From: JAWLDA01 sp041686855 | Lineage (GTDB): Bacteria; Bacillota; Limnochordia; DTU080; RSA5 | DNA: 64,000 nt | Direction: 5' to 3' | NCBI GenBank assembly: GCA_041686855.1 | Contig: JAWLDA010000007.1 | Location: 62,001 to 126,000 of the forward strand | In this document: positions 34,699-44,045 of the stretch, piece by piece | How the letters are laid out: each line of letters starts with the position of its first letter | Position numbering within the stretch: position 1 is the first letter of the stretch | Translations under genes and position numbers: made by a program | Notes under the pieces: generated by a model | What the model was told of the DNA's origin: nothing | What the model saw: the letters and a program-made list of their open reading frames with translations, nothing else | The model's database searches: none

Positions 34699-35676
34699 TC
34701 AGACCCAGTCCAGTGAGACAGGCCCTCCCACGCGATGGGATTCGTATGCGGCCAAGACCGCTCGAACGATCTCCCGCCCCCACTCGCCGGTCACAGCGGG
34801 TTGACGCCCAACGCGCACCGCCTCTTCAAACTCTTGCAATTGTGCGGCCCGCGGATTGTGCTTGTGACGCGGCGTTACTGGGTTCGTCTCTTTTCCATCG
34901 CTGGTGGTGATGCCGCCAAAGGCCGAGTAGCGAATGGTCCCCCGCGCGCCGAGGATCTCGCCCTCTTCCTTGCGCTCGTTCTCCATCATGGACATCAGAA
35001 TCGTGGCGGCCCGACCGCTCGGAAACGCCAGGGTCGCGGTGACGCTCGTCTCGATTTCAGGCATCTCGGGATGGTAGGTCATCCGCGCGAACACTTGATT
35101 GGGCAGCTCGTCGAGGATCCAGCAGGTCCGATCGACGAGGTGAACACCATTGGCGATCCAACTGCCGCCTCCCGCCAGCTTCGCGTCAAAGAACCAGCGA
35201 GGGCGCACCGGTGTAAAGTAATTCCCGTAGATCGCATCCGTCGCCATGAGCACGTCACCTACTGCGCCGGAGCGTACGAGTTCCCTCGCCTCCATCACCG
35301 TAGGAATATAGTGGTGCGTGTGGCCGACCATCAATGTCTTTCCGGCCTTGGCCGCTGCTTCGATAATGGCGTTGCATCCCTCAAGCGTGATGGCAAGCGG
35401 CTTCTCGACCAGCACGTGCGCTCCAGCCTGGATACACGTGATCGCTGCTTCAACGTGCAGGTTATGCGGAAGCGCGACCAACACGCCGTCGGGCTTAGCC
35501 ACCTCTAACAGCTCACGGTAGTCGCCAAAGGTCCGCACATTGTAGGCAGCCTCAATCTCAGAGCGGCGCTCCGGGTTGATCTCCGCAACCCCAACCCACT
35601 CAATCGCATCAACGCTTTGCACCGCTTTAAAGTGAGGCTCAGCGCCTTTGCCTCCGCCGAGAATCGCTAGTTTCAT
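34699..35676 (-). CDS. Gfo/Idh/MocA-family oxidoreductase
   Basis: 325 residues from the ATG at 35676, eight bases after AGGAGA. The Rossmann start is AILGGGKGAEPH, the catalytic-site lysine is in VEKPLAIT, and GGGSWIANGVHLVDRTCW provides the His/Asp pair. It is the last gene of an operon with another family member and a DapA-like aldolase, so it probably handles a sugar or sugar-acid intermediate whose chain is later cleaved. Substrate unknown. Confidence 0.85.
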   Translation of the reverse strand: MKLAILGGGKGAEPHFKAVQSVDAIEWVGVAEINPERRSEIEAAYNVRTFGDYRELLEVAKPDGVLVALPHNLHVEAAITCIQAGAHVLVEKPLAITLEGCNAIIEAAAKAGKTLMVGHTHHYIPTVMEARELVRSGAVGDVLMATDAIYGNYFTPVRPRWFFDAKLAGGGSWIANGVHLVDRTCWILDELPNQVFARMTYHPEMPEIETSVTATLAFPSGRAATILMSMMENERKEEGEILGARGTIRYSAFGGITTSDGKETNPVTPRHKHNPRAAQLQEFEEAVRVGRQPAVTGEWGREIVRAVLAAYESHRVGGPVSLDWV

Positions 35677-35728
35677 CGCGTATGTCTCCTTCGTGCGCAT
35701 CCAACATCAACGCATAGTTTGTTCGCTA

Positions 35729-36634
35729 TCAAGATTTAACCACCAGGTCCGCGTCAACGCGGGCCAAGAGGTGGCGGATCTCTGCCAAGTCGTAGGCGTC
35801 GGGAACCATCCCGCCAGAGATCCGGTTGTGCGTTTGAAGTGCGACGCCCCGCATGGCCAGTACCTCTTTAGTGAACGCCATGCGTAGAGTCGCCTGCATC
35901 ATCAACAACGGGAGGAGCCGCTCAAACATCGCCCGTGCGGCCGTCTCTTCGTGGCGTTCGAGATGATCCCAGAGACTGACAAAGACGTCGCTAAACTCGC
36001 AGGCAGGCATGGCCCCGCACGCGCCCCGTGTGTACTCGCTGATAAGGTAACGTCCGCCGGCTCCGCCAAACACCCCGTCTAAGGTTCCGCCTGTCTCCCG
36101 CAGGATAAGCGAGAGCGCCTGGACACTACGGACCGTCTCTTCTTTAACGTACTTGATTGCGGGGTTGTCCGCAACCATCCGAGCAATCGCTTGGGGGGCG
36201 AGTGCCTGACCCATGGGCGGATCAGCGTTTTGGAGGATGACGGGAACCCCGGCGGCAGCCTCACCAATCGCTCGATAAAAGTCGGCGACGCCTGCCGCAT
36301 CCTCTTTGACGACGTAGGGCGGGAGCGCCATTACGGCTGCGGCCCCGGCGGAGACGGCGTCCCGAGCGAACCGGACAGCCCCTTGACGGCTAGGAGCCGA
36401 GACGCCGACAACGACCGGCACTCGGCCCGCCGCCTCTTCGATCACCGTGCGGACATGCCGAATGCGCTCGTCGTCGGTGAGCGAGTAGAACTCGCTGGCT
36501 ACCGCGGGCCACACCAGACCGTCCACCTGGCAGGCAAGGCAAAATTGCACCACCCGCCGCAACGCCTCTTCGTCAATCTGTCCCTCGGTCGTGAACGGTG
36601 TTGCCACAATCGGAAAGATCCCGCGGAATTTCAA
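35729..36634 (-). CDS. DapA/N-acetylneuraminate-lyase family aldolase
   Basis: 301 residues, a class I aldolase TIM barrel with the Schiff-base lysine at 164 in KYVKEET. The catalytic tyrosine of dihydrodipicolinate synthase is Gln135 here (VILQNADPP), and the GTTGES loop is PAVASEF, so it is not a lysine-pathway enzyme. It fits the branch acting on 2-keto-3-deoxy sugar acids or related compounds. The TTG start follows GGGAGG at nine bases. Flanking Gfo/Idh/MocA genes on the same strand suggest a sugar-acid catabolic operon. Confidence 0.8.
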   Translation of the reverse strand: MKFRGIFPIVATPFTTEGQIDEEALRRVVQFCLACQVDGLVWPAVASEFYSLTDDERIRHVRTVIEEAAGRVPVVVGVSAPSRQGAVRFARDAVSAGAAAVMALPPYVVKEDAAGVADFYRAIGEAAAGVPVILQNADPPMGQALAPQAIARMVADNPAIKYVKEETVRSVQALSLILRETGGTLDGVFGGAGGRYLISEYTRGACGAMPACEFSDVFVSLWDHLERHEETAARAMFERLLPLLMMQATLRMAFTKEVLAMRGVALQTHNRISGGMVPDAYDLAEIRHLLARVDADLVVKS

Positions 36635-36659
36635 CGCTCTTGACCTCCCGGAAAAACTC

Positions 36660-38012
36660 CTACGAAGCTGCGGACGACTCCACGCGCCAGTGATCGGGCA
36701 CCAGCGATTCGCCCAACAAGTCGGCTACCCGAACGGGTTGTCCGGTCTCCATTGAGCGGTTGGCGGCGATGCCGATCATGACCGACATGGCCCCCGCCCA
36801 ACTCCCTGCCGTGCGCCCGAGCTCCGGTTCGAGGTCGATGCCGCGGAAGAGCTGGTTGCGCAAATGTTTATCCGTGCCGCCGTGGCCTCCACTCTCGACG
36901 ACTCGGGGCACGTGATGCAACACTTCGCCTCCAAATGTCGGAAAGATGTGAATCACATCCCCATCCTCCGCACCGACGGCGTCAAGGCCGGAACGCACCC
37001 AATGACTCTTTTGCGTAAGCGACTTCGAGCGCTCACTCAACGTCCGCTTCTCGTCGGGGGCGTAATTTTGGCCGGAGACAACTTCGAGGCGACCCTTATC
37101 TCCGGTGATGACCAGACGGTACCCTTCAAAGGGAGCATAGGTGACCAGGGAGTAGTTGAAGTGAATTCCCTTGGTGTATTTCACGTTGAGATGCATTGTG
37201 TCTTCGATATCGATGTGGGGGCTAAAGACACAACGATCGCGGAAATATCCGTCGTGAGCCTCTGCTTCGACGTACATGCGCCGTGTCCGCTCAGCCGCGT
37301 TCACGTCGTAATAGAACTCGCACGTATCTTTGTAGTTGCAGGTGAGGCAGCGCTCGCCCCGCTCTTCCCGCGTCGGACCATAGAAGTTTCGGGCGCCGTG
37401 GGCGTAAATCACTTGTGGCTCGGCGTCGATGATCCAGTTTACCATGTCGAAATGGTGGGTCGCCTTGTGGATCAACAGGCCGCCCGAGTCATCTTTTTGG
37501 CCGTGCCAACGACGGTAGTAATCCGCGCCGTGCAGGGTATTGAGCGTGTAATGCTTTTCGACCGAATGCAGGTTACCCACTGCCCCGGACTGTACCAATC
37601 GGCGCAACTCCGAGGCGAGACGACCGTAACGTACGTTGAACGTAACGTGCACTTTACGCCCGGTGCGGCGTTCCGCTTCAAGGATGGCTCGGACCCCTTC
37701 GTCGTGAGTCGTCATCGGCTTCTCCGTGATCGCGTCCCGTCCGGACTCAAGCGCCTTAACGACGAACTCGTGGTGCGTCGAGTCCTTCGTCGTCACAATC
37801 ACGACATCACTAGGCACCTCGTTAAGCATCGCATCGAAGTCTGTGTACATGGCCACATCGATGCCGAGTTGCTCCTTGGCGTAGCGCAACCGGGTCGGAT
37901 TCACATCGCATATGGCTACCAATTCGGCGACGTCCTCATACTCGCGTACAAGCGGGATCCCGTACGAACTAAGACCCCGGTTCCCGATTCCAACGATGCA
38001 ATACCGTTTCAT
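36660..38012 (-). CDS. Gfo/Idh/MocA-family oxidoreductase, long form
   Basis: 450 residues from the ATG at 38012, eight bases after GGGGGA. The N-terminus reads CIVGIGNRGLSSYG, and the lysine motif is ITEKPM. In the middle lies a cysteine cluster, CLTCNYKDTC, which could bind a metal and is typical of the long, ~430-450-residue branch of the family. GGLLIHKATHHFDMVNW carries the catalytic histidines. First gene of the operon with the aldolase and the second oxidoreductase. Confidence 0.85.
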   Translation of the reverse strand: MKRYCIVGIGNRGLSSYGIPLVREYEDVAELVAICDVNPTRLRYAKEQLGIDVAMYTDFDAMLNEVPSDVVIVTTKDSTHHEFVVKALESGRDAITEKPMTTHDEGVRAILEAERRTGRKVHVTFNVRYGRLASELRRLVQSGAVGNLHSVEKHYTLNTLHGADYYRRWHGQKDDSGGLLIHKATHHFDMVNWIIDAEPQVIYAHGARNFYGPTREERGERCLTCNYKDTCEFYYDVNAAERTRRMYVEAEAHDGYFRDRCVFSPHIDIEDTMHLNVKYTKGIHFNYSLVTYAPFEGYRLVITGDKGRLEVVSGQNYAPDEKRTLSERSKSLTQKSHWVRSGLDAVGAEDGDVIHIFPTFGGEVLHHVPRVVESGGHGGTDKHLRNQLFRGIDLEPELGRTAGSWAGAMSVMIGIAANRSMETGQPVRVADLLGESLVPDHWRVESSAAS

Positions 38013-38183
38013 TGGCACGTTCCCCCAACTTATTTATCTCACGTAGTCGCGGATCACAGGCACACGTAAAGTGAACGCGTCATCAGTTTACCGTAGAGTT
38101 CAGCGCTTCCCGCTTGGGCCCCTCTTTTCTCCTCACAACGCGCCTTTAGAGTATCAATCGACCCAGCTTGTCCACGCTTTGTA

Positions 38184-38237
38184 CCAACGAAAAGCGAGGT
38201 CGCCCCAGCGTTTTTATTTGTCGTAGGGTGACCTCGC
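38184..38237 (-). terminator. terminator of the 38257-38691 gene
   Basis: GCGAGGTCGCCC (from 38194) and GGGTGACCTCGC (38226-38237) form a long stem with one mismatch. On the minus strand the stem is followed by TTTTCGTTGG. It starts 20 bases beyond the stop of the membrane-protein gene. Confidence 0.6.
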
Positions 38238-38256
38238 CAGTATTTCCACTGCCCAA

Positions 38257-38691
38257 TTAACTTGCAGCAGAGGTTGCACTGCTAATGGAGCGATTCGCTA
38301 GTCGTTGGTGCACCCAGCCAAGGACCGCGCCAAACACGAGGTGACCGACGAACGAGTTGACGCTACCGGTAATCCCAGCTCCCGACCACTGCACTCCTAG
38401 CCCCATGAGGGCCGGCCACAGAGTGAGTGGCCCAAGGAGGTACCATATAAAGCCATATAGGAGTCCTCCGCCCCAAGGATTTAAACTGCCACGAGAGAGG
38501 CGATTCCCAAGCGTCAGTGCATACAAGACACCTAGCACGGCGCTGACGACTAAGAACGAGACCCAGCCCCACACCATGGAGTTCGGAGCAACTAATTCTG
38601 CCACCATGGGGGTCGAACCCAACAGCGCCATGACCAGTCCCATGGCGACGCCGCCCGCAAGGCCCGCCAACAAGCTGTTCTTGTAGACCAT
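38257..38691 (-). CDS. four-helix membrane protein of unknown function
   Basis: 144 residues with four transmembrane segments (approximately 7-25, 42-62, 76-97 and 108-128), rich in Gly and Ala. The pattern GGVAMGLVMALLG and HLVFGAVLGWVHQRL resembles small YagU-like or DUF1440-like inner-membrane proteins, but no assignment is firm. It is followed by a terminator. The next upstream gene is 138 bases away. Confidence 0.65.
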   Translation of the reverse strand: MVYKNSLLAGLAGGVAMGLVMALLGSTPMVAELVAPNSMVWGWVSFLVVSAVLGVLYALTLGNRLSRGSLNPWGGGLLYGFIWYLLGPLTLWPALMGLGVQWSGAGITGSVNSFVGHLVFGAVLGWVHQRLANRSISSATSAAS

Positions 38692-38829
38692 TCTCGCTTC
38701 ACCTCTGGAATTGTGAGTTTTCTAAGCAACACCCTCCCGATATACGTATTACCGATGTAGCGTATAGAGAACAGGAACGCGTTCCGTATCTTACAGCGAG
38801 CCGCACCTCGTTAACGTCGTTACCCTCGA

Positions 38830-39195
38830 CTACTGCGAGTCCGGACCTTGTGGCCGCGGCCGAGAGCTTACGAGGTATGTGAAGATACCAGCAAGCCCCA
38901 CAAAGAGTGGGATGAGACCGCCGAGCAACCACGGTCCAAAGCCGATACTCCCGAGACCAACCGTGAGTGCGAGGCCAACGGCCGTCGTCACCAGAGCGCT
39001 TTGTAGGCGCGAGCTCGGCGAAGCCCCCACTTCGGCGATGTCCGCGTCTTCTCCAATTTGGCTGGGTAGGACGCCTTTTTCAATGGCGGCCATCCGCTCT
39101 CGGTGCTCCCAGTATCGCTTGATCGTTGAGTACGCAAAGATGGCCAATATCCCGAGTATGGGTATGAGCAAGGCCATCATCCCTTCAATCTCCAC
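38830..39195 (-). CDS. DUF6249-like membrane protein
   Basis: 121 residues: an N-terminal helix (MALLIPILGILAIFAYS), the cytoplasmic motif YWEHRERMAAIEKG typical of the DUF6249 family, and two further helices (about 68-88 and 90-110). It begins one base after the stop of the DUF4097-type gene and is clearly co-transcribed. In other bacteria such proteins sit with envelope-stress or sigma-factor modules; none is seen here. Confidence 0.75.
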   Translation of the reverse strand: MEIEGMMALLIPILGILAIFAYSTIKRYWEHRERMAAIEKGVLPSQIGEDADIAEVGASPSSRLQSALVTTAVGLALTVGLGSIGFGPWLLGGLIPLFVGLAGIFTYLVSSRPRPQGPDSQ

Positions 39196-39196
39196 G

Positions 39197-40078
39197 CTAG
39201 CGCGCCTCCTCGATCCGAATTGAGCCTAGATCCGTCGTGATCGTTAACCTTCCTGATAATTCTCCGCTGCCCACTCGGCCGTCAGCGTGGGGCAGATCGT
39301 AGTCGACGCTGCCTAAATCGGTCCGGACATTTACAACGTACGAGCGATTGGGCGGAAGTGCCATACGGACAGAACCCATATTGCTTTGTACGTCCGCCTC
39401 ACTTCCCGGAACGCCGCTGAAGCGGATCGAACCCATGTCCGTTTTCAAGCGCAACCGGTCACGGATCTGAGCCGACTCTACGCGTATCGCTCCCAAATCA
39501 GTCTCGACATCCAAGTCACCTTCGAAGGTTTCAACTCGCACCTCTCCGAGGTCAGCGGTGACGCTCACATCCCCTTGCACCTGGTCGATCTCAACTCGAC
39601 CCACGTCGGCATTCACATCGATCATCAACCCATCGGGCACCGTCAACTCCATGTCGACCGCGGCTCCGTCGCCAAACGAGAAGCCAAAGAACTGCATTCT
39701 GTCGGCCAGGCCCCGGCGAGCGTCAACCGTCGTTCCGGCGGAGGAAGTGTCTATTTCCAGGAAATCTTCGAGCTCAAACTGCTGATCATTCTGACGAACG
39801 CGCGTCCGGGCGACGAGCTTCGCTTCACCTAACGCTCCGCCCCCCGTGATGGTCACCCGTCCCAGCGGATTGCGTACGGAGAGCCGTTCCCCCGACAGCG
39901 GCAGCGTCCGCTCCATTTCAATCCGTGTTCCAGGCCCCCTCTGCAGGAGCCCGTCCCAAAAGAGCGTGGGCCCCCAACCGCCCCGTCCGATGCCCACAGA
40001 GGCGACCATAGCGACGAGGACCCCGATCATGACGACCCCGATCACTCCTGCAAGTAACAACCGCAAACCGCGTCCCAC
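39197..40078 (-). CDS. DUF4097/adhesin-like repeat protein with N-terminal membrane anchor
   Basis: 293 residues from the GTG at 40078, five bases after AGGAGGA. One transmembrane helix (LRLLLAGVIGVVMIGVLVAM) leads to an exported beta-helical domain with repeating DLGSIR-type turns: ADVGRVEID, ADLGEVRVE, TDLGAIRVE, TDMGSIRF, SNMGSVRM, TDLGSVDYD, TDLGSIRIE. This is the LiaF/DUF4097 type repeat, thought to sense or shield the envelope. Operon with the DUF6249-like gene. Confidence 0.78.
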   Translation of the reverse strand: MGRGLRLLLAGVIGVVMIGVLVAMVASVGIGRGGWGPTLFWDGLLQRGPGTRIEMERTLPLSGERLSVRNPLGRVTITGGGALGEAKLVARTRVRQNDQQFELEDFLEIDTSSAGTTVDARRGLADRMQFFGFSFGDGAAVDMELTVPDGLMIDVNADVGRVEIDQVQGDVSVTADLGEVRVETFEGDLDVETDLGAIRVESAQIRDRLRLKTDMGSIRFSGVPGSEADVQSNMGSVRMALPPNRSYVVNVRTDLGSVDYDLPHADGRVGSGELSGRLTITTDLGSIRIEEAR

Positions 40079-40162
40079 AAGCTCTCCTCCTGCGAATCGT
40101 TCCTCTCGGCCAGTCAAAACCACGATCGACCTGCAGCGCGGCAAAACCGCGCCTCAACAGCC

Positions 40163-41269
40163 TCAGCCTCCTGGGATGTGGAGCGTGCGATCGGTCATCG
40201 GCAACGCTACGCGAGCGCCTCCGTTCAAGTGCGACTGAGCCAGGCCGAATTGCACCTCGACAGAGTTCATGGTGACGTCAATGTTCCCGTCCGTGCGTTC
40301 ACCCGTCTCCATCTCATGAATGATATTGCGAATCGTCGTCACCGTGGGACTCTCACCCCGGGGTCGAATCACGTGTTCTTCCACACCGTTCGTCCGCCGA
40401 GAGGCTCGCCGCACGCGAATCTCCTCGCCGTTGTCCCAGGCGATGGCACGTCCGGCGCTACCGTGCACTTCGACATCAAATCGTCCCGGAATCGGCAAGA
40501 AGTACCCTTCCGCCCCGTTCTCATACCCTACCCGGAACGCGCCGACCATCGGATCGGCGATCTCCTTACCCTCCGGTGGGATGAACCGATGTCCCGCTTG
40601 ATCGTATGTAGGACTCGGGCGACTGGGTGCAAGGGGGTCGCCGGGTTCGACGAGGCGGCCTTCAACCCAAACCGGCGCTGGATCGCCGAGCAACATTCCG
40701 ACCAAGTCGAGTGAGTGAGGGTGATGCTTGATCAAGTCACTGTAAAAGTACATCACAGCGTAGCGGGGCTCCCCGATCTCGCCGGCCGCGATGGCGTCCC
40801 GCAGCGCCTGATATCCAGCGTTGTGTCTGCGCATCGCCCCCCAATTGAAGGCGACGTTGTTGGCCAGGCACGCTGCGCGGATGCGATCCGCCTCCTCGAG
40901 CGAGGCACAGAGTCCCTTTTCAGCGTAGATGCCTCGCACGCCGTTCTCGGCGGCAAAGATGATGGGCTCCGACCGCGCGAATGATGGCGTGGTGATGCTG
41001 ACGATGTCCGGTTTCTCCTTGAGGATCATCTCTTTGTAGTCCAGGTAGGTATTGCGCACGCCAAAGCGCTTTGCAAAGCGCTCCAAGCGCTCCTTGCCCC
41101 GATTGGCCACGGCGACGACTTCTACCTCCGGCATGGACGCATAGGCCGGATAATGACCGTAAGGAAGCATGAAACTGTTCACTTTCCCCTTCTCACGCGT
41201 CACTTCGTCCTCGATAAGGCCGGCCATTCGACCGGTTCCAATGATCGCTACTCGATACTTTGCACTCAT
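40163..41269 (-). CDS. Gfo/Idh/MocA-family oxidoreductase
   Basis: 368 residues from the ATG at 41269, seven bases after GAGAGGGG. Rossmann start VAIIGTGRMAGLI; the usual EKP motif is AEKGLCAS, still with the lysine; the catalytic region reads SDLIKHHPHSLDLVGMLLGD. It is 20 bases downstream of another family member on the same strand. The two are dissimilar, so they are likely to act on different steps. Confidence 0.85.
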   Translation of the reverse strand: MSAKYRVAIIGTGRMAGLIEDEVTREKGKVNSFMLPYGHYPAYASMPEVEVVAVANRGKERLERFAKRFGVRNTYLDYKEMILKEKPDIVSITTPSFARSEPIIFAAENGVRGIYAEKGLCASLEEADRIRAACLANNVAFNWGAMRRHNAGYQALRDAIAAGEIGEPRYAVMYFYSDLIKHHPHSLDLVGMLLGDPAPVWVEGRLVEPGDPLAPSRPSPTYDQAGHRFIPPEGKEIADPMVGAFRVGYENGAEGYFLPIPGRFDVEVHGSAGRAIAWDNGEEIRVRRASRRTNGVEEHVIRPRGESPTVTTIRNIIHEMETGERTDGNIDVTMNSVEVQFGLAQSHLNGGARVALPMTDRTLHIPGG

Positions 41270-41289
41270 TGTTGGACCCCTCTCTGGAA

Positions 41290-42339
41290 TTACTCGTTGC
41301 CCCAAGGCAGTGATTCAATCGTCAGGGCTCGACTCCTGGCGGGGAGCGGAATCTGCTCCCCGCGCCGGGCCGCGGAGAGGTGTATGGCGAATCCGATCTC
41401 CGTGGCTCGCCTCGCTTGAAGAAGGTCGCAGGCCGTGCGTCCTCCACTGTGAATTGCTTCGACCAGATCACGCACGATCGCCTTCCCGGTCGGCCAACCG
41501 GACTGGGGCTTTGGCACCGCCACACGCTCCATAACGGGAGGCGCTCCCTCCTTGCCCGGCGGCGTCCAGCGCCACACCTCCCGGGCGTCGTCCAACACCC
41601 AGAGACGCCCCGATTCACCTATTAGTTCAAATGAGACGCCGCCCGCACTCGGCGTGATGTAACCAGCGACGTCGTTGGAGAACCCAATTTGCGCTCGACC
41701 TTTCGGATCGGGCTTCTCCTCCGTCACGGTACGCTCAGTGGGCATGCCATCCACAAACCCACTCACCCATTGGGGTTCAGGGTCCCCCGCCAACATCAGC
41801 ATCGCGTCGTACCAGTGACATCCGTGGTGAATAAGGTTGGGGGCGCCAAATGCGATCACCTCACGCACCCGGCCGATCATTCCTTGCGCCAAAGCGTCGC
41901 TCAACCACCGGTAAGCGACGGACCACCTACGTTCGAGCCCCAAGGCCAACGGAATGGAAGCGCACGCGGCGAGAATCCTGTCCATCTCAGCCAGACTGGT
42001 CGCGAGCGGTTTGTCACAAAGAATCCCTCGTACACCCGCCCGGGCCGCTGCCTCAATTTGATCGGAATGCATCGTTTGTCGGGTCGCAATGCAAACGATG
42101 TCCGGCGCCTGTTCAACCAGGAGTTGGTGTAAGTCGTCGTAAGGCGTAATCCCTGGCCATTGGTGGCTCCACATTTCAATGAACTCCTGCCGAGCCTTTT
42201 CGCTCTTGTCAAAGACCGAAACGATATGGGTCTTGGGTTCGCCGGCGAAGGCAGCCGCCCAATTGTGGCTGCCTGGGGTGAGCGTCAGACTTCGATGACA
42301 TCCAACGATGGCTACGCGCATTGCTTCGGGGGCGTTCAC
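41290..42339 (-). CDS. Gfo/Idh/MocA-family oxidoreductase
   Basis: 349 residues from a GTG eight bases after GAGGTG. The Rossmann start VAIVGCHRSLTLTPGSH is unusual, the lysine motif is CDKPLATS, and HHGCHWYDAMLMLAGD supplies the histidines. It heads a two-gene operon with 40163-41269 and is divergent from the sulfatase gene at 42563, which ties it to sulfated-sugar use by position only. Confidence 0.85.
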   Translation of the reverse strand: MNAPEAMRVAIVGCHRSLTLTPGSHNWAAAFAGEPKTHIVSVFDKSEKARQEFIEMWSHQWPGITPYDDLHQLLVEQAPDIVCIATRQTMHSDQIEAAARAGVRGILCDKPLATSLAEMDRILAACASIPLALGLERRWSVAYRWLSDALAQGMIGRVREVIAFGAPNLIHHGCHWYDAMLMLAGDPEPQWVSGFVDGMPTERTVTEEKPDPKGRAQIGFSNDVAGYITPSAGGVSFELIGESGRLWVLDDAREVWRWTPPGKEGAPPVMERVAVPKPQSGWPTGKAIVRDLVEAIHSGGRTACDLLQARRATEIGFAIHLSAARRGEQIPLPARSRALTIESLPWGNE

Positions 42340-42562
42340 GGTTCGAGCACCTCACTCGGCAGAAATTCTCCCAAATGTTGATACTCGCAAGTTTTTCTCG
42401 TGTCTGCTCAATCCCCTGCACGACTTCCTTAGGTTACGGTTAATGATTCGCGTTACAGAACCACAGAGCAAAAGGAAAAGTCGCTGCCGCCGAATAAGTC
42501 GGCATTGTGTGTTATTGGACTCTTGGGATTTGAAACTCGGTTCTTGAAAAGAGGGTACTCAC

Positions 42563-44014
42563 GTGAGCTCAAATCGGCAACCCAACATCGTCCTCGTCGT
42601 TTCAGAAGATCACGGTCCACATCTAGGGTGTTACGGTGACCCAAACGCTCGCACTCCTACACTCGATCGCTTGGCCGCGGAGGGCGTGCGTTTTGACAAC
42701 CATCACACGACGTGTGCAATCTGTAGTCCCGGTCGTGCCAGCATTCTCACGGGACTCTACCCCCATCAAAACGGTCAAATCAATTTGGCTACACATGCGT
42801 ATTCGATGTACCGCCCGTTCGCGAATTTGGCGACGCTACTCAAAGGGACCGGTTATCGCACCGCTCGACTCGGCAAGTTGCACGTGCTCCCTGAGGAGGC
42901 CATTCCGTTCGATCTGGTTTGGAATGATCGGGAATACATCAGTTTTCAACATCGCGACGTGCACACAACGGCCGAGGTGGCCGGCTCTTTCATCTCCGAA
43001 GCGGACGAGGCCGACGATCCTTTCTTCCTCTACACGTGCTTCTCCGACGCGCACCTGCCGATGCTGCACCAATCGTTTGGAGTGCCCGAGACTCCATTGA
43101 GTGGCGACGAAATTCAGCTTCCGGATTTCTGTCCGATCGATTCCCCCCACATGCGCGACCGCCTCGCTGCCTACTACAACTGCCTCGAGCGACTCGACAC
43201 CGGCATTGCTCTCATCCTGGACGAGATCCGCCGCCGCACCGATCGAGAGACCATTCTCATTTTCACCGTTGATCACGGCCAACAGTTTATACGCGGCAAA
43301 GTGACGTGTTACGAAGGCGGGCTACGCGTCCCCCTCATCATCCATGCGCCGGAGCGGGTCAGCGCAGGCATCGTTCGTGACGAGTTGACGAGCCACGTGG
43401 ATATTCTTCCGACCGTCCTCGATCTCTTAGAGCTTCCACCCCTGGAGGAACGACCGGGTCACTCGTTGGCGCCGCTCGCCCGTGGCGCGACTCTCCCGTG
43501 GCGGGATCACGTTGTCGGAGAGTGGACCGGAAGTGCGCCCCACTGGTATCCCCAACGCAGCATTCGCAATGACCGGTACAAGCTGATCGTGAACCTCATT
43601 CCCGAACGTACCAGCCGTGGCGCAAAGGCATACATGCCGCCCGGAGCCTGGGAGTCAAGCCTTACCGAGGAAGATTTGGCTGCGGCGCCGCCCGATCTTA
43701 GGCAGGCGCTGAAGCGCTCAGTACACCCTCCGGCCGAGGAACTTTACGACTTGAAAGAGGATCCGCAGGAGTTGTTCAACCTAGCCGATCGCCCTGAGAT
43801 GAGAAGTATCCAGGACGGTTTGCGGTCAGCTCTGCATCAATGGCAACAAGAACACGATGACCGAATCGCGGACCCAGAGGTCCTCGAAGCGCTCACTCGC
43901 ATGCACGACGAGATAGCACGCCGGCACTATCCAGATGGGCTCGGAATCCCACACGACAGGGAGGCGATAAACTGGCAGTACGACCAATGGCTTGACCCTG
44001 GAGTGCCGAAGTAG
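42563..44014 (+). CDS. sulfatase (formylglycine-dependent, type I)
   Basis: 483 residues, no signal peptide, so cytoplasmic as read. The formylglycine motif is complete and of the cysteine type: CSPGRASILTG at about residues 52-62, with CAI before it. Metal ligands are in VVSEDHGPHLGCYGD and later FTVDHGQQF. The length and C-terminal REAINWQYDQWLDP match heparan/arylsulfatase relatives. It would hydrolyse a sulfate ester from a sugar after activation of its cysteine by a maturation enzyme encoded elsewhere. The GTG follows GAGGG at seven bases. Confidence 0.9.
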   Translation: MSSNRQPNIVLVVSEDHGPHLGCYGDPNARTPTLDRLAAEGVRFDNHHTTCAICSPGRASILTGLYPHQNGQINLATHAYSMYRPFANLATLLKGTGYRTARLGKLHVLPEEAIPFDLVWNDREYISFQHRDVHTTAEVAGSFISEADEADDPFFLYTCFSDAHLPMLHQSFGVPETPLSGDEIQLPDFCPIDSPHMRDRLAAYYNCLERLDTGIALILDEIRRRTDRETILIFTVDHGQQFIRGKVTCYEGGLRVPLIIHAPERVSAGIVRDELTSHVDILPTVLDLLELPPLEERPGHSLAPLARGATLPWRDHVVGEWTGSAPHWYPQRSIRNDRYKLIVNLIPERTSRGAKAYMPPGAWESSLTEEDLAAAPPDLRQALKRSVHPPAEELYDLKEDPQELFNLADRPEMRSIQDGLRSALHQWQQEHDDRIADPEVLEALTRMHDEIARRHYPDGLGIPHDREAINWQYDQWLDPGVPK

Positions 44015-44045
44015 TTCCCCGCTCATCCGCCTGTATCCACCGCAC

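Noticed and set aside
36864..38069. 401-codon plus-strand frame
   Set aside because: It is antisense to a well-supported Gfo/Idh/MocA gene and shows no domain; a shadow of GC-rich codon use.
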